This document shows, in pieces, positions 33,251-44,881 of a stretch of DNA of 64,000 bases. Below the pieces are notes generated by a model. The model saw nothing but the letters and a program-made list of their open reading frames with translations, was not told the DNA's origin and ran no database searches. The DNA comes from Ectobius pallidus. Lineage: Eukaryota; Arthropoda; Insecta; Blattodea; Ectobiidae. The number at the start of each line of letters is the position of its first letter. The first letter of the stretch is position 1. The translations under genes and the position numbers were made by a program. The stretch is from contig CAXKWD010000003.1 of NCBI GenBank assembly GCA_964059195.1, positions 197,990,174 to 198,054,173 on the forward strand. Reading direction: 5' to 3'.

Positions 33251-34442
33251 TAAGCGTAAGGTTCATAATTCTATGGTTTGTTTTAATCCATTCATTTCAT
33301 ATATGTATGATTCATTTAGTAGTTTAATTTATTTACTGCGTCTGACAATACAATTACAATAAAATTAGATAATTAATGCAACTTATTTAAAAACAGTGTA
33401 AGTTTTAATATATGAAGTTTTAATTTTTTTCCTATTAAGTGTAGGCCTATTATTAAAAAATCTAGCGATTATATTAATAAATATGGGCGAAGTCACAGAC
33501 ACCTGCTAGTTTAAAATTAAACTAAATAAAATATATAGGCTAACCTCAATACTACATAACCTCAATCTACATAAGATTGCCCATGATGCTTAAATAAAAA
33601 CAAAAAAGAAAATTGTGAAATTGTTTAGGTAATAATATACAGAAAAGAATTTCAATCATAATTAAGTGCTATGAATTCTGACACTGATAGAATGGACCAT
33701 TTAAAAATGTTTGCTATGTGTTATAATATTTTCATCCATGAAATGTGAAGTATGGCACTTCATATTTTCCTTTCTGAATCTAAATAAATTTTGATAATCA
33801 TCTTCTTGAGCCTCCATTTGCTCTCTGTACACTTTTTGCTTCATAATTCTTGTATAAACAAGCATTGCAGATAAGGTATTGCCATCTTAAGCAAGGTCTG
33901 TACCACACTTGAAAATTTCACAGTATTTACTGGTAATGATAAGTAAATACTTGTTATTATTCACATATTTTGCAGTAGGTACTACTTGATCTAGTATGTA
34001 CTGATTACTAATAAGCAACAGTATTTACTGAAATATTTTATTCACTAAAATGCTAGTATTTACTTAAAATTTTGCAGTAAAAGTATTTACTGACTTTTAT
34101 TCACACCACCCAATCTCTCAAAGAAGATTATAAAATTCATCACGGCTAGGGGGTAGTTATAGGCTAGAAAAACCAGGTTTTATCTTTCTCTCCAACAGCA
34201 TGGTCATGCGTCAGGTTGATACAACTAAATCGATGGCTTAGTGTACACATACTTTAAGTACGATTATTTTTATTTAAAAGGTGCTAGGTGTAAATTTGGA
34301 AGAATCTGAGGCATATTTTCTCTCTTTACAAATGTGAGTGAAAGCTTAATATATTTTCTGCAGGAGCAAAATGTCTTAAGTACTTTTTCTGGGTCCACAT
34401 TAGTGGTAATTAGTTATTAAGATGTATTATACTTATAAATAT
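33251..34442. other. Right arm of the split element, then unassigned spacer
   Basis: 33480-33513 (ATGGGCGAAGTCACAGACAC then CTGCTAGT) resembles a word near the ends of common insect repeats. 33930-34110 is rich in AGTA/TACT words like the left arm. 34114-34442 shows nothing recognisable. Confidence 0.4.
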
Positions 34443-34446
34443 AATT

Positions 34447-37069
34447 GAATCGTCCAGAGCTAAAAGGGGTTTTGTCAGTTTTTACAACTTTTCAGGAGAA
34501 AGAAAAAACATTATAATTTTAAGTAAAACTGTTGTACAAATTTGAGACACATTATTTTCCATAGAGTACTGATAGATACTTCATATTATATGATTGTAAA
34601 ATATTTAAACTTGATTAGTTGTTAATAAATCAATATTTTATAAAATTGACAAAATCCCTTTTTCCTCCGAACTTTGTTATAAATCATTTTTTAGGCCTGG
34701 TATTTAATAAACATACCCAGAAAACAGTAATACTACTTTTACATATGTAAACAATGAATAAAAAACAGCATAGTAAGACAAATTGAAAAGAAAATTAAAT
34801 ACAATATGTTACATTCACTGCCCATTGCTGTCCGTAACAGTGTCATGAGTAGGCCATTTCAAAATTTCATTATAAAAACAATGAGCATCAGGTTCTACAT
34901 ATTTCACTAACTTTCGAATGTCCTGGATCTTTTTAGCATTGATAGGAACTTTTCCTTCGCAGTATGCTTTCTCTTGGGGCATCGTGCAAAGACTTGTCAA
35001 CTGAGGCTTTCCAAGATTGAATGTGTGCTTTACTGGAGAATTAATGAAAAAAGCAGTTTGAACTACCCCTGGCCTATGACTGAAATATCTGAACTCTTTG
35101 AAGGAAGCTGGAGTGAAAGCTTGCTTTTTATTTCTTTCAAGCTGCGAACTTTCAACTGAATTATTAGTTTTTTTGAAGAATTTAGGCCACCAGTCATCAA
35201 AATTCAAAATATCATCTTGTTCTACGACATGAACTTCGACATGTTTTTTACTATTGGCAATAAGCTCTACATACTCTCTGGGCGTGTACACTCTGTCAAT
35301 CTTGTTAATTTTTTTCTTAAAAATGCCGAAATTCCTGTCACAAGGCAGAAAAGAGTGTCCGCGTTCAGGAAATCGGTGTGTTAAGGTGTGGAACCTTCCT
35401 GTAGTTGTTAATGCCAAGCAGAACCTAACCATGGTGTGGTTTTTGTTCTGTCCAGGACAGCCGTCAGAAAATAAGTTCAGATCTTTGACACTCTGTGGAA
35501 TGTAGTGCTGCACATAGTGGTACAGGAAGGAACAAACATCATTAGCACCCTTTTTGCCTTGTCCTTCATGATATAAGTACACTACAGACTTCCCACTTCG
35601 TAGATCATGCACGTTGAAAACATTTACCCACAGCTGACGTAGGTAAAATATCTCTTGCACTGGAATGTTCGGGAGTGGAAGATTTTGCATAAAATCAAAT
35701 GCTATGGCCCCTACAGCTTCACTTTGACTATCTGCACTGTGGTCCTTTAGGGACTTATAGAATTTTCTACTTCTGCGTAAATGTACCTCCAATTCAGCTT
35801 TTGCTACACGTTGTGCATTTTCATTTATGTGGGGGCTTTTCAGTTTGGCATTCAGTTCTTCGCACATTGAACAAGTGTCTATCTGTGGCCTTCCAAATCT
35901 ATAGTTGTAATTTTGGCGGAAATATTCCCTGTAGTAATCATATTTTACTGTAGAATCGGGATACTTGGTACTGTAGAGATCATACATTGATTTTACAGTA
36001 AGGCGAGCATCTAAATAATATACTTCTTTGCCAGCATAATGAGAAGACTTAAGAGGGAAGGACTTAATATGATTGTCTATGGATTTCTGAATTACATCAG
36101 AAACTTTATTTACAGCAGGCGTCATACCACGTCTATCCTTGGGCATTTCTCCCTGAACTAGGGTGCGACTTATATTGTACACTCTCTTCTTACCAACAGC
36201 ATGCATGCTAAGAAAGGCTTTCAGACAGACACTCTTCTTTTGAGAACCGCACATTATGAAATAATTAAAACTTGAACTATGCTGTGTTCGTTCCTCTCCC
36301 TCTGGACCTCTGGACCTGCGCTGTTTTACAGGAACTGCTTCTATGAAACCTCGTAAATAAATATCTTGTGCATTTTTATTTGGTAGATCAAGAAACTTTG
36401 TTAGGACCATGTTTCTTTCATCTTCATTTACGCCCTCAAAACATTTCTTCTTACACCTACAAATTAAAATACGAAAATCAGTACTCCCATTCAGTAGTAC
36501 CCATGCCTATTAACATAATGAGAATAGCACAAGTTACTTAATACCAAATAAAAATGACTATATATAAAACTAGAATGCTATATCTGTTAGTTACTAACCT
36601 GCAATCATCTCCTACTTTCTTTTCACTAATATGTCGTCCCCCATGATTTACATATTCCAGACCTTTGACAATAGCGTTTTTAATAACATTTTTTTTATGA
36701 AGTGCTTCATTTCGCTTCCTTTTTGGAGACATATCTCACAAAATATAAACAACACCAGCCTTATACACTTACAGAACAAGCACTGTCATTGATGTGATAA
36801 AGGGCGCGAACTTGCAAGTGTGAGACAATAATGCAAGTCAGGTCTGCCACACTACGGCGAAGGCATGCGGCGCTAAAAGGAGTGTTGTCAGTGACAAAAC
36901 TCTTTCTTCCTCCGTATGCGCTGATATGACTTCCGATTTCTAGCACAAAGAGTGGTCTGACAAAATTCTTTCTTCCACCGTTCGATGCGTCTCAGTTTAA
37001 AAACTAGTACAAGACAATAAAAAAAAAATCGCATTTTTTGACAAAACCCCTTTTAGCTCTGGACGATTC
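34447..37069 (-). mobile_element. Apparently intact DNA transposon with 31-bp TIRs
   Basis: GAATCGTCCAGAGCTAAAAG and 11 further bases are perfectly inverted at the two ends (34447-34477, 37039-37069). AATT flanks both (34443-34446, 37070-37073), a possible 4-bp TSD, although AATT is self-complementary and could belong to the TIR. The inner TIR word GACAAAAC recurs subterminally at about 34647, 36893 and 36959 in the form GACAAAATCCCTTTTTCCTC. The single gene inside is open throughout. The superfamily is not settled; a 4-bp TSD would fit Sola. Confidence 0.88.
34815..36732 (-). CDS. Two-exon DDE-like transposase (DUF7869-type)
   Basis: Exon 1 is 36732-36599 and exon 2 is 36456-34815, giving 591 residues. 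The 142-bp intron (36598-36457) starts GTTAGTAA and ends TTTGTAG; splicing makes DDCRCKKKCF in frame. Exon 1 is basic (MSPKRKRNE). Cys-rich groups (CRCKKKCF; later CSMCEELNAK) look metal-binding. Blocks AIAFDFMQNLPLPNIPV, YLRQLWVNVFNVHDL, LFSDGCPGQNKNHTM and RGHSFLPCDRNFG are shared, as I remember, with a large group of uncharacterised metazoan proteins thought to be transposases. Asp residues in FDFMQ, SDGCPG and CDRNF are candidate catalytic positions. No stop or frameshift; perfect TIRs outside. The function is inferred from position within the element; no characterised relative is known to me with certainty. Confidence 0.8.
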
Positions 37070-37218
37070 AATTGTGCTTAACACGTGTGTACAGTAAGCC
37101 ATCGAAATGTGCATTCATTCAATGTGGCCGTTAAATGCACATCAGAATGAGGCAAAATATTGCAAATTGAATGCTTAGGGAAGAAAAATGTGTGTTTATC
37201 CTGTGTCAAGTATTTATT

Positions 37219-38252
37219 AAGTGCCAGTATGGTACTTTATGAGATTGTGTGGGGGACGAAAAAATGTCTGTCCGTCTGTCCGTGCGTCTGTACGCACCAT
37301 AACTCGAGTACGCTTTTTCGCATTTTTATGAAACTTGGTATAAACATTCATAATGTCGATGGGAAGAACCCAATTGTTATTGAACCAAATCGGTTCACCG
37401 GTACCGGAGTAATGCCCAATTTAGTGCCTATTTTAATAGTATTATATTAGAAAGGCACCATAACTGAAATACGCTGTATCGGATTTCCATGAAACTTGGT
37501 ATACTTATTTATGACGTTCATGAGAAGTGCCCTATTGAATTTGAACCTAATCTGTTGACCGGTACCGGAGTAAACCCGAATTTAGTGTCTACTTTAAAGG
37601 GGCAATAACTCAAATACGCTTTATCGTATATTTATGAAACTTCGTATACGCATTTATAATGTCCATGGGAAGACGTCTATTTATAATGGATAAAATCGGT
37701 TGACCTGTTTCGGAGTAATGCTCAATTTAGTGCCTATTTTATGGTAATATAGGCTACGTATTCGAAAGAATTTATTAAAAAAATGAAAATCAGTTATCTT
37801 GACAACACTGCCTATTGTTTTACTGTGATCTTATAAGGCCTTGGAAATTAAAATACAGGTAGCTATGACAAAAAACACTATTGATTTACATGCGCTTATC
37901 CAACTAGACCGTTAAAATGACCCCGGTGGCCGAGATGGTATCGCTTTGGCCTCACATTCTGGAGTCCATGGTTCATAACCCGAAACCGGCCAATTGGAAT
38001 TTTTTTGGTATTTTTATGTGAGTGTGCGATTGTCATGATATCACAAATCTGTACAGTTCAGTTGATGCTGGAAGATTTTAATCTAATTTAAAAAAACTAG
38101 ACCTTTGTTCTTCCGTAATCCCTGCTTAATTAATAAATCTGGAGCTTAACTTGGAAATCAATTTTAAAAAATCATATTCTGCATATCATAATTGCAGTCA
38201 TAACTGATTAAACAAAAACATACTGGCACTTTGTTACATCAGTTTACCTGAT
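37219..38252 (+). repeat. Dispersed repeat family A, copy 2
   Basis: Starts AAGTGCCAGTATGGTAC and ends CATACTGGCACTTTGTTACA then TCAGTTTACCTGAT. It has three reiterations of the block with TTTATGAAACTTGGTAT and GGTACCGGAGTAA, at about 165-bp spacing. A tRNA-derived SINE head interrupts it at about 37918. Confidence 0.75.
37918..38060 (+). mobile_element. tRNA-derived SINE fragment
   Basis: CCCCGGTGGCCGAGATGGTA resembles a tRNA 5' end and A box; GGTTCATAACCCG about 50 bp later is a degenerate B box. Sits inside repeat family A copy 2; the 3' boundary is unclear. Confidence 0.55.
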
Positions 38253-39780
38253 TTTTATTTATACTGTACTTATGATAGTATTTTATAATATGGATTTTTT
38301 TTCTTAACATGGTCTACTATAGGCATACTTGAAATGCATTTTAAAACAACCAGGAATTTCTTACAGAAAAAGAGTAATTAAAAATGTTATGAGAGCAGAA
38401 TTAATAATAAAAAAACAGCAACGTTATTCACTACTTAAGACATTGTGATAATTGACGAGTTCTGCACGAATAAGATCAGTGAACTTTTGGTTGGAAACTA
38501 TCACGTATGCTCTACCTGGTCTCGTATGTCAGCAGAATGCACTTCCGTTGATATCATGTTAATACAGAAATATGGTGATGTCACTTGATTGAAGAAGCTA
38601 TTATTAAATGTTGCATTTGTCCATGGGCCAATGATGTTAAAAGATGTGATCCTTCGAGCAATTAGACTAAATTTTTTAAATACTTGCATACGTTTTAAAA
38701 ATCACTGATAAGGACCTTTAACCTTTCTCGATATTAAAAGTAGCTATATCCCGTGAAGATCTGGAACATTTTCATTTCTATTATTAATTTATTTATTTAT
38801 TTATTTTAACCTCAAGTAGGGGAAGCAGAAAACTAACAGACAGCATATGAGAAAATGGAGGAAGAATGAAAGATGAAAATAACAACAAGAACTGTAGAAT
38901 GCAGTAATTCATTAATAGTACCCTTAACTATGCTGGTGTTTTCAGGTTGCTGGTGGGGTCTTATATACTCCAAATAAAATAATAATAAAAAGGTAAAATA
39001 AAACAAATATTATTTATAAACCATAATATTATGACCTGTTCCTCTACCCTCTCTCGGAAAATAAGGATATCAAAATTAGTATAGGTAATGAAACCTCCGT
39101 TGGAGGCCCCTTCGCCCCACCTGGGGATCATAGGGTATCAGATACCAGATAATATTATGAAAAAAAATACAGAATTGCTAATGGTTAAAGAAGGTTGTTA
39201 ACAATTTTCACATCTAAAATGGGGAAATAGGCTAGAAATAGAAATAACACCCATTTTCACACCAATTTTTAGTTTTTCTGTCTCTCTGTAAACAAATACA
39301 AGATGCTCGTGGGTTCCAAACGGTTAAAAACTATGATATTTCACTTTTGAGCGCCAATAATGCACACCGCTTCCAGCAACGGTCAAATAACAATATATAC
39401 CATGTTTACAAAAAACCTCAACGACATCTCATGTATTATTCGTGAAATATTACAAAACAAAAGAGTGGAGGGGTTTCACAGACCCCACATGCACAGTTGA
39501 GGGTTAAAGAAGGAAATAAATAAAATAACAGAAAATGGAAAAGAAATAAATAGAAATTAATAAACAAAGAAACAAATAAAGAATCATATAACAAGAATAA
39601 TTGGAAGAAAAGATCAAAAAGGTAGGGAAGGATATGAAAGCAATAAATAATTTATTAATGCGGAAAGAAAAGAATAAAAGAGAAAGAACGAAATAAAAAA
39701 GAGAGAAGGAAGGGAAGAATAGTTTGAGGAAAAAATGAAAATCAGTCGGACAAACAGGGTGACAGAAACAAACGTTGAAT
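38253..39780. other. Unassigned region with a (TTTA)n run
   Basis: (TTTA)n at about 38785-38806 precedes sequence that may be an inverted LINE 3' UTR. 39490-39730 is strongly purine-rich with GAAA and AAATAA words. No gene. Confidence 0.35.
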
Positions 39781-39789
39781 TGGGTACAA

Positions 39790-40345
39790 TGGCGTATCCA
39801 AGTGAGGGGCCGTAGGGGCTACAGTCCCCCCCCCCTTGGATTTTCTTTTTCATTGATTTTACTTTTTCTTATTCGTTGAAAGTAATTACCTAATAAAATA
39901 ATAATCAGATATAATTAAAAACAAAATAAAATAGTTTATTTACTCGCCCTAGTTCAAGAACAGGATTCAAAAATGGAATTTCAATAGTATTTATATTGTA
40001 GGTGCCTTTTGTCAAATTTGTAGACTAGCATGTCAACCCACGAGACAGGAGTTGTTGGAGTTCCATTGTTATAAATGATTGATTTCTTGTGAATAATATC
40101 ACACCAGCACTTACTTTGTTTTATATTTGATTAATGGTTTTAATTTTTATGTAATATGTAAAACCAACAAATAATTTCTCAACAGAACTATAACTCTGGG
40201 GAAAAAGAGAGTATGCTGAGAAATTTGGAGGGACCGTCCAGAGGACCTAAAAATTCATCATTTCGCTCTACAATTTTTTTTTTTTTAATTTCACTCGGAG
40301 GACTCCCGGACCACACTGTTCTTTGGGATATTCCGTACCCCACAT
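39790..40345. mobile_element. hAT-MITE-related fragments (GGCGTATCCAAG end, inverted interior block)
   Basis: 39791 CAATGGCGTATCCAAGTGAG looks like the left end of the CAGTGGCGTA family, followed by a C-run. At 40298-40345 the block GGAGGACTCCCGGACC ... GATATTCCGTACCCCA is the reverse complement of the interior of the MITE at 3070-3342. The matching outer right end was not found. Confidence 0.45.
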
Positions 40346-40387
40346 CCTCAGTAATTGCAAACTTTCGTTTATGTGAGCCCCTCTCCA

Positions 40388-40785
40388 GTCGGGTTGAGCA
40401 TCGATGGGCGATGTTTTCAAAAGGTCGATGTTTTTTCTACATCGATGGAAAACAACCGATGCTTTTGCTACACCAATGTTTCTCCCCGACATCGATGTTT
40501 TAAATATTTACAGTACTAAAATAAGATTAATAGACCTACCTTGGTTCTAAGATGTAATTTTATTTACAGGAGCCTAATTTCACAAAACATTGACTGGTTT
40601 ACAGCGATAGTTTTCATGGAAATACTTAAATTTATTAATTAATTTGCTTAATTTCTTGAAACCACGACTTTTTTTTTAAAGAGGCTATTCATCGATGTTT
40701 CCCGTGAAAATACATCGATTTTTTTTAGAACGATATTATCATCACAACGATGGTTGCCGCCGATTTTAATATCGATGGTAAATTA
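40388..40785. repeat. ATCGATG-rich fold-back repeat
   Basis: ATCGATG or its complement occurs repeatedly at both borders (40388-40500 and 40685-40785), as in CATCGATGGGCGATG and ATATCGATGGT. This suggests a MITE with self-complementary ends. No ORF or TSD identified. Confidence 0.45.
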
Positions 40786-40789
40786 CTCT

Positions 40790-41650
40790 CCACTGAGTTC
40801 TGGATCGGTCGCTAGTTGGGTAAAGAAGAGAAAATTAACAAGAGAAGGAAATATTAAAAAACGAATAATAAAAATAATACAAGAAAGGAAGTACCGTAAG
40901 CGAAAATTAAATTGAATGAAAGAAAGAAAGCATGAAAGAATGAAACAAAGGAAGAAAAAGAACATAGGTAATAATAGAGTACGAAGTAGGAATCAGAATC
41001 CGAAGGTTCCATGACCCAGGGAGAACATCAACACATGGCAGATAACCTCGTCTCGATCAAGGTCGAATTCCTCTCTCGAACGAAATCTCAACAGTAGAGA
41101 AGCCACGGGCCAAGAAGGTAACGGTTCATGCCATCATGTGGACATAACTTATATAGCCAGAGCATCTTAGGGCTTTCTAGATAAGTTGTAGATATGTGTG
41201 TAATATTTTAATAGTGTATGTAGCATAATAATTTTTAATTTGATACTGAATTTAATGTTGACCAACGAGGGAATATTGGTGGCCCACGCCCTTTGCCGGA
41301 AACGCTCTTATCTTTATAACCCTCGGAAAAATATTTGTATTTAAATTACCGAGTAACTTACATAAAACTTAAGGTTACAATATGATTAAATGATACCAGT
41401 AAGCCTATTTATCTTTACTTTCTTTCTTAGCTATTACTTAAAGAGTGTACATTAAACTAAATTAACGTGCAATATTTTTACTTGTAAACTGTGGGGATTT
41501 TTTAAGTGAAACTTATTTAGCCGCGGTAGGGGTAAATCGAGAGCTTGTGTAACGCTGAAAAATAGTCACGAAAATAATGCAACGCTCTAAATCGTCACGA
41601 AATTAGTGAGGTGTGACGGAACGGACTGCACAGAAAACAATCAGCTTAAT
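40790..41650. other. Unassigned; purine-rich at left
   Basis: 40810-40985 is rich in GAAAG and GAAGG words on the plus strand. The rest is unremarkable. Confidence 0.35.
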
Positions 41651-42045
41651 GATTAGGCTTATCCAAAGTTTGAAAAATCCAAAAAATTAAAATAAAAAAA
41701 TAAAAAATAAAAAATTTTAAAAATTCAAAGTTCCAAAATTTAAAAAATCCAAAATTAAAAGATCCAAAATTCCAAAATTAAAAAATTGAAATATCTAAAC
41801 TTCAAAAGTCCAAAAATCCAAAATTTAAAAAATAAAAAAATCCAAATACCCAAAATTGAAAATAAAAAAATTCAAAAATAAAAAATTGAAAATTTAAAAA
41901 ATCCAAAATTAAAAATCCAAAATTAAAAATCGAATATTAAAAAATCCAAAATTTTATAAGTCCAAATCCCAATATTAAGAAGTCCAACAATCGAAAATTC
42001 AAAAAATCCAATAATCCAAAATTGAAAAATAAAAAAATTAAAACA
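41650..42045 (+). repeat. Degenerate A-rich tandem array (AAAATCCAAAATT-like)
   Basis: About 400 bp made of loosely repeated AAAATCCAAAATT-like words of 10-14 bp, with almost no G on this strand. Looks like slippage-amplified sequence; no coding potential. Confidence 0.75.
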
Positions 42046-42125
42046 AGTTTCACTTCTGTCGCGTGGCATTCCACGCACACTTTTTTTTAATAAAGTAAGA
42101 ATTTTATATTTTCGTCATTGAAAAG

Positions 42126-42546
42126 GTGTACGATATATAATTCGATCGGTAAGATCTGAGCCAAACGGCCGTGTAACTTAGTAGTCTACGATGACATAAT
42201 CTAGACCTGCCTGACCTTCATAGCACGTGATGTTCTTTGCCAGTTCATACTGTACAGACCGTGTAAAAACATGTTAGTTAGCCTCACATCTTTCAATAGA
42301 GAAGACCCAACAGCGATATTCTGTGAGTTACATATCATTACTTAAATAATATTTCATAACTAAAAAAACAAATACTTTATTAACTTTTTTCAATAGTTAG
42401 GCCTACCGGCTATTATGAACCGCATAGTTTGGAATGAATAGTACAGTATATGCATTCTCTTCTGCTCTTACTCCATTGCTACCGGCGGACGATAAGCTAT
42501 CTGCGCGTGTTTGGCTCAGGTCTTACCGATCGAGTTATACACAGTT
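42126..42546. mobile_element. MITE with CGATCGGTAAGA(C/T)CTGAGCC inverted ends
   Basis: About 42131-42166 (ATTCGATCGGTAAGATCTGA then GCCAAAC) is inverted at 42509-42540. The outer TCATTG word on both sides could be part of a TSD. No ORF. Confidence 0.6.
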
Positions 42547-42860
42547 CATTGTCCGCCTGCCTTCTGTTTTGTTCTGATGCACATTGAACGGGATGTTTAA
42601 GCTGGTGTCGAATACGCGGCCCTCGATATGTTTGTATCCTGTAACATAATCACAATCATACAAAAAATTTAAATAATAACCTTTTTTATTCGTATGCGGC
42701 CTTTAAATAATGTTAGAGTAATTTACAGTAAATTTTGCTTTTTTTGTTTCAGGTGAGTGGGAATGATTACCTTCTCAAAGAATTATTAGTCGTAAGTAAC
42801 CACGAAGTATCTACGCTTTGTAAATTGTAATCTATAGTCTACTAAAAAGTATCAATTATT
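42547..42860. other. Unassigned spacer
   Basis: No feature supported. Confidence 0.4.
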
Positions 42861-43572
42861 AAGTGTCATAATGGTGCTTTATGAGATCGTGTGAACGCGA
42901 AAATGTCTGTCCGTCCGTCCGTCCGTCTGTCTGCTTGTCTGTCCGCGTATCTATAAGTTACGCGCGATAACTCTGATACTTTTTATCGGATTTTCATGAA
43001 ACTTGGTATTCCCATACGGCTACCAATACATTATATTTTAATGTGAGTATTTTTTATTTTAAACGTAGCTGTGAAAGCAAATAGACCTAATGTAATTCCT
43101 GACATTGATTTCAGATTGACTTTAATTCATTCATAACCTATACGGCTACTTTAAACCCGAAACAAACGTGAGCGAATCTTAGGCCAATTGCATCAATAAT
43201 ATCATTAATACTATTGCCAGTAAAGTAAAGTGTTCCCTATTACAGGCCATGGATGGTTCCAGGAGGTTAAAGCTCCCAGAATTTTAGACAATCGGCACAC
43301 GAAGATGGTAAGGTTGTCAGATTTAGGCGCCGGTCGCCTTTACCCCCAGGATTGCTCCTGTTACTCATATCTGTTAGATGCTGAGTCGACCCCAGGGCCA
43401 TAGTGCCAACAGAAGGATTAGGCCAATTGAAAATCACCAATGAATCGACCTGGATCTTAACTCTGAGATCGATTACAAAAATAACTTCTTTTCTGCATTG
43501 GCCTATCATAATTGCAATTATCACAAATTAAACAAAATCGTTCTGGCACTTTGTTACATCAGTTTGGCTCAT
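42861..43572 (+). repeat. Dispersed repeat family A, copy 3
   Basis: AAGTGTCATAATGGTGCTTT, a (GTCC)n/(GTCT)n run at 42905-42940, TTTTCATGAAACTTGGTAT, then GATTGACTTTAATTCATTC, ending TTCTGGCACTTTGTTACATC. Shorter than copies 1 and 2 (one reiteration only), with an insert of about 220 bp at 43220-43440. Confidence 0.7.
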
Positions 43573-44877
43573 TTTATTTCTTTATTTGTTTGTGAATTTG
43601 ACGATTCTGCCTTTGACTCGACAGACTAATCCGAGAGTAGGATGTGCACGAAAAGTTCTGGTGACTCATAAAAGATGTTTCGAGGCGTGTTTTTAATTAG
43701 GGAACCGGAAGCTTATCATGAAGATACCTTCGAATGAAATTAGTGTAGTTTTCAAAATTATTTTTAATAGAGCCCTTTTGTAGAAATGTGATCCATAAAA
43801 TTTATTTCATCTTTTGAAATCTCAAAATTCCAAATTTGTACTGATAAGCCTATCTGTTAAATAGTTTACACTTTTGTAAATATTATTTTTTTTAATTATA
43901 TCTCGTGCTTCTATGCAGCTAAAGAACCCAGTTAAAATACATTCTACTAAAATTTTCCTAAAACTTTAGAAAACTTTGGGACTACAGCACTGTATTCACA
44001 TTATATGTAATAGGTCTATCTGTAATAGGAATTTAAATTACTTTGTTAACCATGCTTCTATCAGATAAAACACTTTGCTAATGTTATTAATAAATTGTAC
44101 ATGAAGGAAAACTCAGATTTCTTTAACTTACACCAATATTTGGTTACATTAGAACTTGGTGACAGTTACCAAGATTGGTACACTGGAATAGAGAAAATCA
44201 CTGATCAAGAAAACAAAGACGTACTGTAGGTGCCATTTTAAGAAGGCCTTGTCCCAAACCATCGTCTATCTACAAAAGAATGTAATAGCATTGTTCCATA
44301 ATCTGAAAATCTTCACCGACTTCGACACCGACAAAGAACAGGCGCTCTGGTAGTCGCGTGGTTTTCCCCAGTATTGCCACTGTCATTCACTACTTCTTAA
44401 GTAAAGTAAATGCTGTGGTACGTATTTCGCAACATTGTACTGGACTGCAGACAAGTGTGAATACACCTAATTACCTTTCTACTCACTGTTTGACAGGTCG
44501 AAGAGGATTAGGGTGGCAGCAGATAGGGGAGTTCTTGGAAACAGAGCCTTTAAAATGTGGCACCCACTATACTTTTTGTAGATAGTATTCACGCCTGTAC
44601 TGTCGCCAAAATGTTTATATCACTGCTGTTCTTTTACGATCAATTTGAATCCGATAAAAATTCGTTCTATCGATAGGCTATATAGATTTCTTCCATTTTT
44701 GTAAAGAATTAGACTTTTCATTCGTGATTCGCTGTACTTGAAAGGCTGATATATCTTATATAAATATAGTAACAGTCTTCTCCGACGGGATTTTCTTCAG
44801 AGAAATATTAAGTTAATGTGTTAATTTCTTTCTCTTTGATATACACTTCTTAAATTCATGAACTGGTTCTCTTACTC
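43573..44877. other. Unassigned AT-rich region
   Basis: A 75-residue ORF at 44358-44585 shows no motif. No other feature. Confidence 0.35.
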
Positions 44878-44881
44878 AGGG

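Larger units (their letters stand above)
27149..34113. mobile_element. Inverted-repeat element interrupted by a BEL retrotransposon
   Basis: The left end ATTGGGTGGAGTGAATAAAA and the right end, reverse-complemented, ATTGGGTGGTGTGAATAAAA match. Both are followed by many AGTA/TACT-rich words such as AGTAGTTACT. Discounting the BEL insertion (28091-33245 and one TSD copy) leaves about 1.8 kb. No TSD seen. The left arm holds a tandem duplication with poly-C runs (27523-27673). Confidence 0.6.

Noticed and set aside
39783..40820. TTGGGTA on both sides of the 39.79-40.8 kb block as a TSD
   Set aside because: The outer bases are not inverted repeats of each other and the eighth base differs, so chance is likely.
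44358..44585. 75-residue ORF beside the gypsy element
   Set aside because: No motif, no repeats, no evidence of selection visible.
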